Assembly: GCF_028769735.1 (NCBI RefSeq)
Contig: NC_088177.1
Coordinates: forward strand, 12,402,599 to 12,466,598
DNA length: 64,000 nt
Source: Zonotrichia leucophrys gambelii
Lineage: Eukaryota > Chordata > Aves > Passeriformes > Passerellidae
Direction: 5' to 3'
The position numbers and the translations under genes are program-made. Below the pieces are notes generated by a model. That model saw nothing but the letters and a program-made list of their open reading frames with translations. It did no database searches and had not been told where the DNA came from. Below are positions 46,701-58,700 of the stretch, in pieces (position 1 is the stretch's first letter; the number at the start of each line of letters is the position of its first letter).

Positions 46701-49700
46701 AGATGTGTCTTTCTAGTTATAACTTCATTTACATTTCCTGTGGAATATCTCCATTTTTATCCATCTTGTAGCCTGCTAATCAGTTTTCCTGCCACTGGAA
46801 GTAAGTAATCCGACAGGAGCTTCACAGAGAATTAATCAAATTCAGTGGGTAGATAATGTGTCTCATGGAGTTCACCTGTGCATCTCTGACTCTCTCCACC
46901 AACTCTGCTACCTTACCTTAGCATCTGATTTTGAGTCTCTTGGGCCTGCAGAGGAGGGCCGAACAAATAAACTGTCTGTATCCAGACATGTGGCCCTTTT
47001 AGTGGTTAATGAGCAGGCTGAGCTGGGTCTTGGAGGAAGCAATGACTTTGCTCTAGACTTTGAGGCAGGAATCTTTGACAAAGAGGCAGTCTAGTCATGA
47101 GAAAACAAACAAAACACAACATGAAGCTGGACAAAATGAAAACACATGCAACATGGACCAAAAAAAACAAAACAAAAAAAAAAGCCAAGCTATGAATAAT
47201 ACTTTTCCTGCGTCTGGTAATGGTCTATGCAGATCTGACAATCATGGAAGTTTCAGTTTTGTGTTGTTTGACTGAAATCCTTGGTCTGGACAGAGTTACC
47301 AATTCTAGGAATCTGCCTTTTTCTGCAGATGCTGTTTGGATCTTGTGCTATTAGGAAAAAAACTGGTGCCAGGTGTGGCATTTAACTGGTACAACTGCTG
47401 CATTAGAAACAAGTGCAAAGCTACAGGAGCACCAAGGGATCCCAGCCCTTTAAAGTTGAAATACATTCCTCCAGGCTAAAATCAAGAATAAAACGTGGGA
47501 ATCTTAGAAGCAAAGTTACACCAGTATTCCCACAACAGCAGGAGGACAACATTCCTTCTTTTGCCACTGTGTACAGACAAAATATCTAACACAGCCCAGA
47601 TACTGCTCTGTGCATTTGGTGTCACTCCATAGAAATTCACAAATTTATATTTGTATGGAGTATTTTTGGTTTTGTATTGGAGTATTTTGTATTGGAGTAT
47701 TTTTATTTTTGTATGGAGTAAATTTATATTTGTATGCAGTCCTGGGATGAGGAAAGCATACATGGTTGAAGGGCTGACATGGTATGTTAATGTGAACAAA
47801 TACTTGCTTGATACCAAATAATGAAAATATCCCATTGAAAGAACAATTAAACACCAACAGGACAGACAGAAAATCTTTGTTAATACTTAGCAGCATCCTA
47901 CTGCTTTACAAAAAAGAATCTCCTTGAAACTGAATAGGCTACTTGCTTAAGACACACTGTTTTTTTTTTCTATAGGTGTAACTGATATTACAAAGAGCAG
48001 TTGCAAAGGTAGTCCTTATCCTCTCTGTAGTCATACCAGCATGAAATTATGTACAAATCCCAATGGGCCTGTCCTCCTGGGATTTGCACTGAACTTTAGT
48101 GCTAAACTTGGCATTTCATAGGGGATTTCAATCAATCCCCTAGACTTTCCCAATGTTCAGAAAAGGTACACGAGCTGCTTTTAAGTTGTCTTGTTAGAAA
48201 ATGAGAAAAGAATGGGCTGTCCAGCTCTGACAGGCCTCTGGCTTAGGCTATATGCTCAGCCTATGGAAAACTGAGACTGAATATCATCTATGACATCACT
48301 CATGTGAGTAAGAGCTGCAGAACTGTGTAGCAATTCCAGTCCCACAGTACAGCTGAGAGGAGTCCCATTGGATGTCCTCCTCCAGACCAAGCAGCAAGTC
48401 AAGAAATTAGGATGGAAGTGCTTTACTAGCAAGAACATATTCCCATAATGAGTTTTGCAGCATATTTATGCCTCTTTCTTTTTTAATACTTATTTTACTG
48501 TCTGAGAACAAACAGAGGAAAACCAGTGAATAATTATTTTAAACAGAAACTACAAAATATAAGTTTCTGTTAAATCAAAGGCTTTTCCAGACTTTGACTG
48601 TTTTGTCATAGTTCAGTTTATGGGTCTCATCCATTTGTGAAACTTTGGATCATGTTTAGAAATCCATGAAGGTATTTACTGATGCTGAAACTCGGTGGAA
48701 TATTTATGTTGGGTGGCAGAAGAAGCAGACATTCTGCAAGCACCTTTCACCTGGCTTTCTGAACCAGAGATAGAACTAAGCACACACTGCTTGAGGACCA
48801 AATCTTCATTCTTCATTCAATGGTTTTCACCATTTTCAATTTGCATGCAAGGAACTACCCCTATAATGAGACTGAAAAACTCTTGTAGATTAAGGTTCTA
48901 GTCACAGTGCAAAGACTTTTCACTCATATGGCTCAGTGTCCTCTGCAAATACATGTATCTAATGTGGATGCTAAAGATGGACAGCACTGAGATCTGTCAG
49001 TGGAAAAGATGGGGAAAAGGCATGGCCTTGAGCTACTGCACAGCTCTGGTTATCACAGTCTGGAGTCCCCCCATGTTACTTAGGTATCAGGGCACTTTTA
49101 GCATCAGGAATAGCAGCAGAACCTGCCCAGAGCTGGTTGAGCAAGCAAAGAAACTGTGTCTCAATCCCTGCAGGCAAACTCAGTCTCTGTTAGCAATACT
49201 TCACCTCTGACCTCTGTTTTAATTTATGCTGCTGGAAGGGTGAGCTGCCCAGACGACAAAGTTCTATGTGACTCAGGGATTGCTGAAGTGGGGATGCAGA
49301 ACCCTCATTTTATTTCAAGGTGTTCCTAACACATGGCACAGGTTTTCATCCCCTCACTGTGAACTGCAGGTACACAGCTGCTTCCAGCAGATGGAACTGT
49401 TTAGCTTTTCCTGAACTTGTCCTGTGTAAACTGCAGTCTCAACATGAATAACAAAACTGACCAGGCTGGATGATCTAACATTACCAGTGGAGAGGAAAAG
49501 ACTGCAGCACTTGAAAGACATAAAAGCTGAAAACCACAAAGAAACAAAACAACAAAAATAGAGAGAGATCTTTATAAAAGCAAAGACAAAGGCAAGGCAC
49601 AGAAGAGAAAATATCCAAGAGGTGTGTGGCAACCAGAGAGACAAGGCAACAGGAGAGAAAGTAAACAGGGGACAGCTTTCTGATGTGTGCTATAACATAA

Positions 49701-52700
49701 GGTGCAGGAATAGGAAAGACATACAGAAAGATAATTTCACAGAATGATTTTGCAGTGCAGTGCTTGTACTAGAGCACTCCAAAAACACTGAAAATGGGCA
49801 AGTATTGGCATCTCTTGTGCAAGTGTTGATGGTCTGTCAGGAAAAGACAGTAATAAAACATGCTCAGACTCAGCCAACAAACCTGCCCAGATCTTAGTCA
49901 CTTGTAAAGAAGCTCTAATAGTTTCCCAGTTCTGAGCTGGAATGGGTCAGACCTGAAAAACCCTGGTTCCTCCAAAGCCTCCAAAAGTGCTCTCAGCACT
50001 ACCAGTTTCTTACAATTCATAAACAGTGTGTAGCACTTGATGTGACACAGCCCCAAAGAACTGAGAGCCTGGTTTAATAAAAATTAAACCAGGGGAATAT
50101 ACTATTTCTTAGTATATTCCATGGGAAATAAATCACCCATGGAATATACTAAGAAATATATTAGGAAATTTAGAAAAATTCTAAAGAAAATTGTAATTGT
50201 TATTGCTGGGGGCTGGTCCTGCTAAGGGCCAGGAGTTGTACTTTATGATCCTGATGAGTCCCTTCCAGCTCAACATATTCTATGATTCTGTGATAACAAT
50301 GATAAAGTGTCGTGCTGCAGCTGTGAATTAGCATGTGTCACTGTCATGGCTAAAATAACTGCACAGGGGAGAGTGAATGGAGGTTGGTTTGCTGAGGATT
50401 TTGGAGGGTTGAGACAGAAACAGTGCAGGGTGAGCAAGGGGCAAGGGAGTCTTTGCTTAAGAGAGCCAGACACAGGAAGCAGAAAAGGCTGTAGAGCAGC
50501 TGAAGGCAAGGCAAGGCAAGGTTGTAATCTGACAGACTATAGCACAGACAGTGGCCATACTGAAAGCAGTAAATGTAAATTCTACTGGCCAGTAACTCCT
50601 ACACAGGCATGGCCCCTGCAGAACACTGGGCTGTGGAATGGCACACCAGGAGATATCCAGCAGTCCTGGGGTGGGCTTCTGCATTCTGTGGCTTTGTAAC
50701 ACCCAGCCATCCAGCAAGGTGCCAATGCAAGCTGGGTGCTGCAGGAAGGGCCAGGACATGCAGCTTATCCCACGGAATGGCCTGGCTCAAAATGCTGCCC
50801 AGACTTCAAGTCCTGCAGTTTGGAGTCTGTGTGCCCCCTGTGGGTCTGCAAACTGTCACCATCTACCACTTGAGACTAGACTTCTAAGGTTATTCAGGAA
50901 AGGTGGTTTTAATTATCCTTTTAAATTAATAATGAAAATGGCAAACAAATTTTAAATGGAACACACAATTACTTACTGAATTAACACAAAAAGATGTAAA
51001 ATAAGGGCAAAAGGAGATTATAAAGATGAACAATAAGATTATTTTACTCACTGAGAGTTTTTCCTTTGCTTGTTTAAATACAGCAGGAGCCTGGTTTGTT
51101 TCACCACCTGCTGCTGAGAAATCCAAAGAAAGACTTGATAGTTAAAGACAGTAATAATAAGCATTTCCATTCAGTACACTTGTTAGACCAATTAAATGCC
51201 TTGAAACTACTGTGCAAAGCAAGTACTTTGTGAAATACCCTGAACTTTATGCAGACATTTACTTGCCTTAAATTTTTTCTGCATTCATCTTACTTGAGGT
51301 AAAATGGTATTCTATGTGTTTTGAACAAAATGAAATTTTCTATTCATGTACCTATAGGTCTACAAACTAAAAGAAAAAAGTTCCAGAAATAGTTCACAAA
51401 TATAAGTTTCTGTTCAATCCTCAGAAAACTTACAGCCTGGTTTTCAGGACTGTCCTCTAAAAATCAAGCTTCTTTAAATCATCCATAAATCAAAATTGTA
51501 AGAGAGGTCTCTATAGTCACCACTTTCAAAAATATTAGCCAACGTTCAAAATGGATAGAGAGAGATTCACTGTTGAATTTTCATCCTAGTTGTGTCAATA
51601 AGGGCAGCGTGTCATGGTCAACTAAGCTCTCAAGAATTTATAAATTCAAGGTTTATCTGGGACATCAAGAATGCTAACTCAGTATTTCATTTATTTGATA
51701 CAACATGGTTTGAGGTAAGATGTTTCTCTTGGACCTGAAATTCATCCACACTGGCTTTTGAATGGGACAGCTTTTTGGAAAGCAGGTTATCAGCTTCACC
51801 CTAAGGCTGCTGCTTAGGAAGTGATGTGCCACTTAACAACTAACATGAAATCTTCTGGAACCTGTGCCAGGATGCCCTTGGTAAAAGAAGAAGTAGGACA
51901 ACAATCACAAATGACAACCTTCTGCTATAAACCCAACTGTTTTCCAACTTTAAACCAATCCTAATTCCTCATACAGGAAAGGTCAGGTTAATTTTTCCCA
52001 TTTCTTATGCAGCTCCAGGCGTGGTGAGGTTATCCCTGGTTTTCTGTCACACTACCCACTCTAGTCCAAGGTGTAGGAGAGAGAACTTGTGAGGAGGAAA
52101 AGAATATATAAGTGCCTACTTCAGTTCTTCTGAATTTTTAAGAGGTGAGTACAGCAGAGCCTTCCCATGTCACACTTCACCACTGCTGTTACTGTTGGTT
52201 TGGGTCTGGTTTCCATCTCTTCTAGATAACCACAAACAGATTGCTTCCTCCTTCCCTTGGCATTCATCCCTAACCAGTCACACTGGGAGCTGGAAGAAAA
52301 GCTGTGTCACTTGTGCCAATGTGCCTGGTAACAACCACGACTCCTCCGAACACAACATTTCTACAGGCCCTACAAACCTGTTTCAGCTCAGGGGGTGACC
52401 CCAGAAATGAAAACAAGAAACAGAAGCATATCATGGCCAGGTCATTGTCCTGGCCTTGCCTCCAAAAACACACCTGCAGTAGCATCTCACAGCCACCAAC
52501 AAAACCCAGGCCAGGCTGGGGGTTTCACTCATGGAGCTATACCAGCCAAGGCAAAGCCTTCCCAACTGTCTCAACAAGTTGGCCTTACAATTTCTTTTTC
52601 AAATGGCAAGGACAAGTATCTCAAAAAACCAGTCCCTGCCTAGCGGATATGGTTCTGTAAGTTACTGGTACCTCCCAGTGCTTCCCAATGATGTGGGAAA

Positions 52701-55700
52701 TCTTTTTCAGGTATTGAGGGGCATTAAGGGGAGAATGCACTTTTCTCAGGCCATTGTGCAAAACATAAAAGCAGACATTAACTTCCTTTGGTAGATACCT
52801 GTATCTTATGACTGGACATGTTTCATTTTGAAGTCATGGTAAATGCTGTGTGGAGATTTTAACTGACTGCAACACACTCAAAGCTCTGTGGACTACACTG
52901 CCAAGAACTTTTGTGGGCTTTATTACCCAGGCATCACTAAAACTGACAAGACCACTCCAAACAGGATGCACTGACAGCCAAAACTGGCTTCAAGAAATGG
53001 TGCTGTATTTCAGTTAAAAAGAATGGGAGAGAGACAACGTCCCTCTAGATTCCAGATCCTGGAGAGACCTGCATGACACAATCAAGCTCAGGGATTTGTA
53101 AGATAACATATGACCACCTGCACTCTTAGAATATCACACACCATTGCAGTCTTTGTCATGGTCTCCCCCCAAGTGCCATAATGAAGTATAAATATGGGAG
53201 GTTGAAGAAAATAAGCCATACTGTAATTTTTCCAGCAACAATGAGTGTGCTGAAACATTCTAAGAAATATTTTTGGTCACTTTTTGGCGTGGTTTCCGCT
53301 CCTCTGCTTTAGAGCTCAAAGTTCAAGCCACATTTTTGAAAGTTTTATGAATAGTCTGGATCCATTATTTTGGTTGCTCTCCACCTCAGAACTTAAATAA
53401 GGGAGGACTTAAGTAAGGGAGGTAGTTTTTGTGTTATGTTTCTCACTTTGACTAAGACATCTGGTTCCCTGTGCATTGCAGTTAGAGAGAAAAACCTCTG
53501 AGGTTTGCCAAGGCAGCACAAGTTTCAGGCACAGGGCAGATTTTATCCAAGTCCATTGGTATGACTCAGTTCTTTTTGGGCTCCTAAGGGTCAGAACAGT
53601 TCAGAGGAGGCAGTGGCAGAGTGAGTAGCCTGTGGTCAGAGCTGTCATGCCCTGGTAGCTGAGGGCGTGACAGCTCTGACCACACAGCTGTACAAGTGTA
53701 GGTGAAGTTGAGAACACTACAAAGTCAGTGCCTTTCCCCCACCCATGTCCACAGCTTAGTGAATTCCCCTGGGGCTTCTGAAAGAACATGAGAATTATGG
53801 GTTGTAACTTCTGAGTTATCAAGCTGTGCTTCAGCAAGCAGCAAGAGATAGCAAGGAGAAATGTTTTAACTCTGTTTTAAAATTCCTCCCTGTTGGGTAG
53901 TTCTGGTTCAGAGTGCAAGTTAGGACAGCCCAGAGACTGCAATCTGAGGAGGAGACATCAGTGCAACACAGAGGAGACTGAAGCAGCCTTTCCTTTCCTT
54001 TTATTTCTCCTGAGAGGGGGAAGTAAAAGGGTGAGATTCTGTCACAGGAGCAAAGGGGATGGCATTGTTCTGGTGTCCCAGTGGAACACAGCCATGATAC
54101 AATCCACACTTGATACAGCAGAGGCATGAGACCAAACCTGCTCTAAACCATCCTCCTACTGCATTTTCAGTGCTCACACCTCCCTGCTGGGGCTGGTCTG
54201 CATTCTCAACAAGAGGGACTGGTGCAAAACTGCAGGGGAATCACTGCCTGGAGACACTTTTGGTATTGCTCTGCTTAACCACATGATGGGTATTGAATGT
54301 TCCTGTTAATTTCTAAGCTGTGAGAAGATGCCTGTGCACTCCTGCATTGCTGTGCCTGGTTTTTCTCTTATTATCCCAAGTTCCAAACAACCACACTACA
54401 GCATGTGGCCACGTTACACGACAGAAAAACTGGCCTATTTTAGCTGTTTGAAGATCACAATGCAAGTCAAGATGTTCGTCCTTCCACCTGGAACCCACAG
54501 AAACCATGAATAATATGTGAAAATGCTGGAAGAGTTATTTTGGTCCTCTAAATAATGATACACCTATGAAGTCGTAACAGGAATCATTTCTTTCTTCCTT
54601 TTATCTTCCTCTACCAAATATTAAGATTTTTTGCTTGGAATGCATTTCGCAGTGTGAGCCCAGATTTCTTCTCTCTCAGCTCCATGCTGCATGTGGCTGG
54701 ATTCTCCCTGTGGATTTTGACTGCACAGCATAAACATCAGTGACAGATTGGGAATTATCAATGCAGATAACATCAATAAACAAAATATAAGTCTGAAACA
54801 CTTCTTATTATGCATGAGAGTAAAAAAGCAGAAGAATGGAAATGCATAACATGGTTTAAGTTGCCAACATTTTCCCACCAAAAAAAAAAAAATAAAGCAT
54901 AATTAAAAAATATTTTAAAAATAAAGAAAAAAAATCATCCACAAATTAAAAGATGATAGAGATTCCTAGAACACCACACTCTAAGCACGATGCCAAGTTA
55001 CAATCACATCACTTGGAGGCCCAAGCAATGACAAGCATACATGATTATGGCCTCCATCAAACAAACAAACAAATACCAGGAAAGAAAGAAAGAATAAAAG
55101 AAAAATGGTACAAAACACTAAAAAAGCAATTCTATTTGTGAAGATTGACACTCTTGGAAGAAAAAAAAAATAGAGAAGCTGCTAGAGCTATGAGATTTAC
55201 AAAAGAAAATGTCTATGTTTGCCAGCCACATTGCATAACTGAACAGAACGCAGTCACCTGTCTGCTTCCGTTTAACACAGGAGAGATGAGTTGGTCTAGT
55301 ATATTTGATAGCAGGTTTTAAAATTATTTTCCTGGAGGGAGAGTGGCCCTGAACTTCAGTTTTTTTAGCAAGTTCAGCTTTCTTATACACTGCTATGGAC
55401 AAAAAGAACACAAAAACACAGAATCAGAAAAAAACCCAGCAAACCATTTCACATGATCAATAAGTCAAGTGTCAGGCCCACTGCCCCACAACTCCAACCC
55501 AACGTGTTGCTTCTTCTGAGGGGAACAAATCCTATGCTGCAAGAGGGGGAGCACTGGTGCATTGGCTCAGAAGCATTACCCAGTAATCAATAGGGATGTC
55601 CACAATGAAATAGGACCAGTGGAGCAATGAGCCTTGGACATGGCTTCTCACATAGTTGTACAATATCTCATTATAAAACACTACCGTTAATAATGCCATG

Positions 55701-58700
55701 GTGCACATAATCTACAGCAGAGTAACCAGACAGTACTGTAAAACAGTAAGAAAATAAAAAAAAATTGTAATAGGAGTGTGAAATGAACCTTTTTTCCTTC
55801 TCACTTCATCTCTGGAGAGTGTGCTAGGTTCCTTTTTAGCTATTTTCCTTTCAGGAGTAGAAATCCTGCCTCTCCCAGTTTTAAAAGGTTTCTCTTTTTT
55901 ATGCTTATCAAGAGATGATCTTCTCAATTCTCTTTCTGCTTTCTCCTCTTTAGGAACAGTCTCTAACTGTTCAGTCATGATGCTCCTATCATCATCTGTA
56001 GGATCAGAGCAAATTACAACAACAAACAAAAGATTAGTAACAAATGTTAACAATACTTCAGAGGAGCAGGGAAAAAATAGTTGAAGACAGAGCAGACCAT
56101 TAATTTTAAAAAAGCAAACTATTTTTACCATTTCTCTGAAACATGCTGAGATTACTATTATAACTGTAATAATTTTGCTTTTCAATCATTATGATTTGGA
56201 AGCAAAAATATTCAACAGACAAAACAGAAAGGATAATGCACACCTTGAGTGTCTGCCCAGAGACTGTCTGTGTCCATGATGGAGTCATCAATTGTTGTTT
56301 CATCTTTGTAATCATCACACGTCTCTGTTTTGTAGTTAGTGAGCAGGATTTCTTCTCTCTGGGGTGAAGCAGGAGCCTCTCGGGAGCCTTCCTTGGGCTC
56401 AATCTCCACTTCTTCAACATCCAGCTCCTCCTCAGCCTGGGAGTCTCCTGTTTCAATGTCTTCCTGCTGAGTGGCAGCAAAGCGCACGCTGTGAGAGGCA
56501 GATTCACCCTCATCAACTGTTGTCTGCACCACTGTGATGAAGTCATCCTCCACTGTCACCACAGATTCAATAATGCCTTTCAGCTCAGGCAGGGCTTCTG
56601 GGCTACCCTTGGCTCCCATTTCCTCTGCAGCAGGCTCACCAAACTCTGGGGGCATTTCTGATGCAAGATGCTGTTTATCCTCTTCTTTTGCTTCTTGCCC
56701 TGCTTCCACCTCTTCTTCCTCATATTCTTCCTCTTTCAGAGCTCCAGCTGCCAGTTCACATGGCAGCAGCTTTTGGGTTTCTGTAGGTTTCACAGCTCTA
56801 TCAAGAGTCTCTTCAGCTCCTTCTATGAGTTGTGGTATGCTCTCCATCTGAATCTCAGCAGGCTCCTCCTGGAGAGGCTCAGCTTTTGGCAAGAGGGGCT
56901 CCACAGAAGCCCCCTTAGCTGGTAGCTGTGTAGGCATCTCTTCCCCAGACACGGGAGGTTTTGGTTGTTCTGCTTTGACATCCTCTGGTTTCACAGATTC
57001 TCCATTTAAACTTTCTTGGGCTTGATCATGCTCTCCACTAGATTCATAAGATTCCTCCTTATCAACTGCCTCTTGATGTACCAGATCCGGCTTAGTTACT
57101 TTTTCTTTAATTTCTATTTCTGACAGTTTGGTGCTGTCCTTTGCATAACTAGGCTCAGTCTTGGAAAGTACATCTGCATCCTTTGCTTCTCTGGAGAAGA
57201 TGGTCTCTTCTTTCTGCTGAGCGTCTTTGGGTTCAGGCTCCGCTTTTTTAAGAGAGGTTTTGTCCTTCCCTGATGGAAGAGAAACAACCTCACTGATCTT
57301 AGTGTCTAACTTACTCTGATATTCTTGGTCAGCTCTCCTTGCAGCTACCTCCATATCATGCTTAATAGCATTGTAATCTGGTTTAATTGGAGGCTCTAGT
57401 TCTATATCAGCTATCTCAGCTATTTCATGAACAACACTAAGAGTCTTCTCCTTCTCCAACAACAAACAAATAGAATCCTTTTCTATTGCTATCTCTGAAG
57501 AAGAAATTCTGTCATACATTGTGTCAGCAGGTAAATGAACTTTACTAGCCACACTTTCTTCTTTCCTTTCTAACACTGCCTCAGCTCTTGTCTTCTCTGG
57601 TTCTGCTCCTTTAATGGGACAGACCTCTTTAGAGTCAACTTGATCTTCACTTTTTTCTAGCACAGTATCCAGTTTCTCTTTTTTCTCCTCTTCAAAGTTC
57701 CTCACCAGAGTGGACTCACCATGCTGACCTAAATCTCTTTCACTGAGGAAGTCTTCTTTTGATTTTTCAGCAGCTGCCAGCTTCACTTCTATTAAAGACA
57801 AGTCAGGAGCAAGGCCACGTCTCAGTTTTTCGTCTGTGCCTTCGTAGAAGGGACAGGTTTCACTTGTTAAATTCTCACTGTCCTGAACTGGGGAGGGGAG
57901 TGGTACTGTGTACTTATTGAAAACACAGTAGCCCAAGTCTTCCAGCTGGCTTTCAGCTTTCAGAATTACATGGTTTTCATTTGTCACAGGTGGCAGGGTT
58001 GTGCTGCTGTCTTCCACAACAGTGTCAGCAGGAACTGGCTTCTTCTGTGCCACCTCAGCATCTGCACTCACAGAGGCTAATCTAGATCTTGTCCCTGCCA
58101 AGTCTAACATTTCAGGCAGGTCAGGAGCCAGGACAGCCCCATTTTTGTAGTAATCTTTGGCCTGGAAAGATGGTTCAGCCAAGGTCTCAGGCTGGACTTT
58201 TTCTTCTACCGTCACTTTTTCTTCTTCTGTGTGCTCATCCTCCTCTCTACTTTCAATGGGGAAGCAGGGGGCCTTCTCCACTGCTGGTGTGGTTGCTGGC
58301 AAGTAGTCATCACCTTCATCCATACTTCCACTAGTGTTAGTTAGAATATCTGAAGCGAGGGGAGAAAGATCGTGTGCACGACCAAAACTAAATCCTAGGG
58401 CTATTGAATCCAGACAGGACATGGGCAAGTTAATAGACATACTTCTCTGTTCAATGGCAGATCTTCCCCCAAGTCCCAAGCTCCTGCTCAGAGTTAGGTC
58501 ATCTTTATTTTTACTGTGAAGTTCTCTCTTATCCCCATAGACTTTGGGGTCAATAGTGAACATTCTTTCTGTTGGAGAACTGGGTTCTTCAGATGTGTCT
58601 GGTGTATAGCTCTGAGCCAGGGTACTGTACCCCATTTCACGAGCATGCACATTCTGCTGCTGATTTAATTCTTCCTCTTCCTCCTCCTCTTCATCTTCAG

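Larger units (their letters stand above)
47091..51051 (-). other. MAP2 intron 5' of the cassette exon
   Basis: 4.0 kb holding the AT-rich tandem repeat (47641-47740), the double hairpin (50068-50158) and a CR1 tail (50205-50298). A plus-strand ORF of 130 codons after the CR1 tail has no recognisable similarity. Confidence 0.8.

Noticed and set aside
50307..50699. 130-codon plus-strand ORF after a CR1 tail as a retrogene
   Set aside because: CR1 reverse transcriptase would lie upstream of the tail, not after it; no protein similarity is seen.
53632..53683. microRNA precursor
   Set aside because: The stem is only 21 bp with flanks that do not extend the pairing; a typical precursor is longer. 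Kept only as an inverted repeat.
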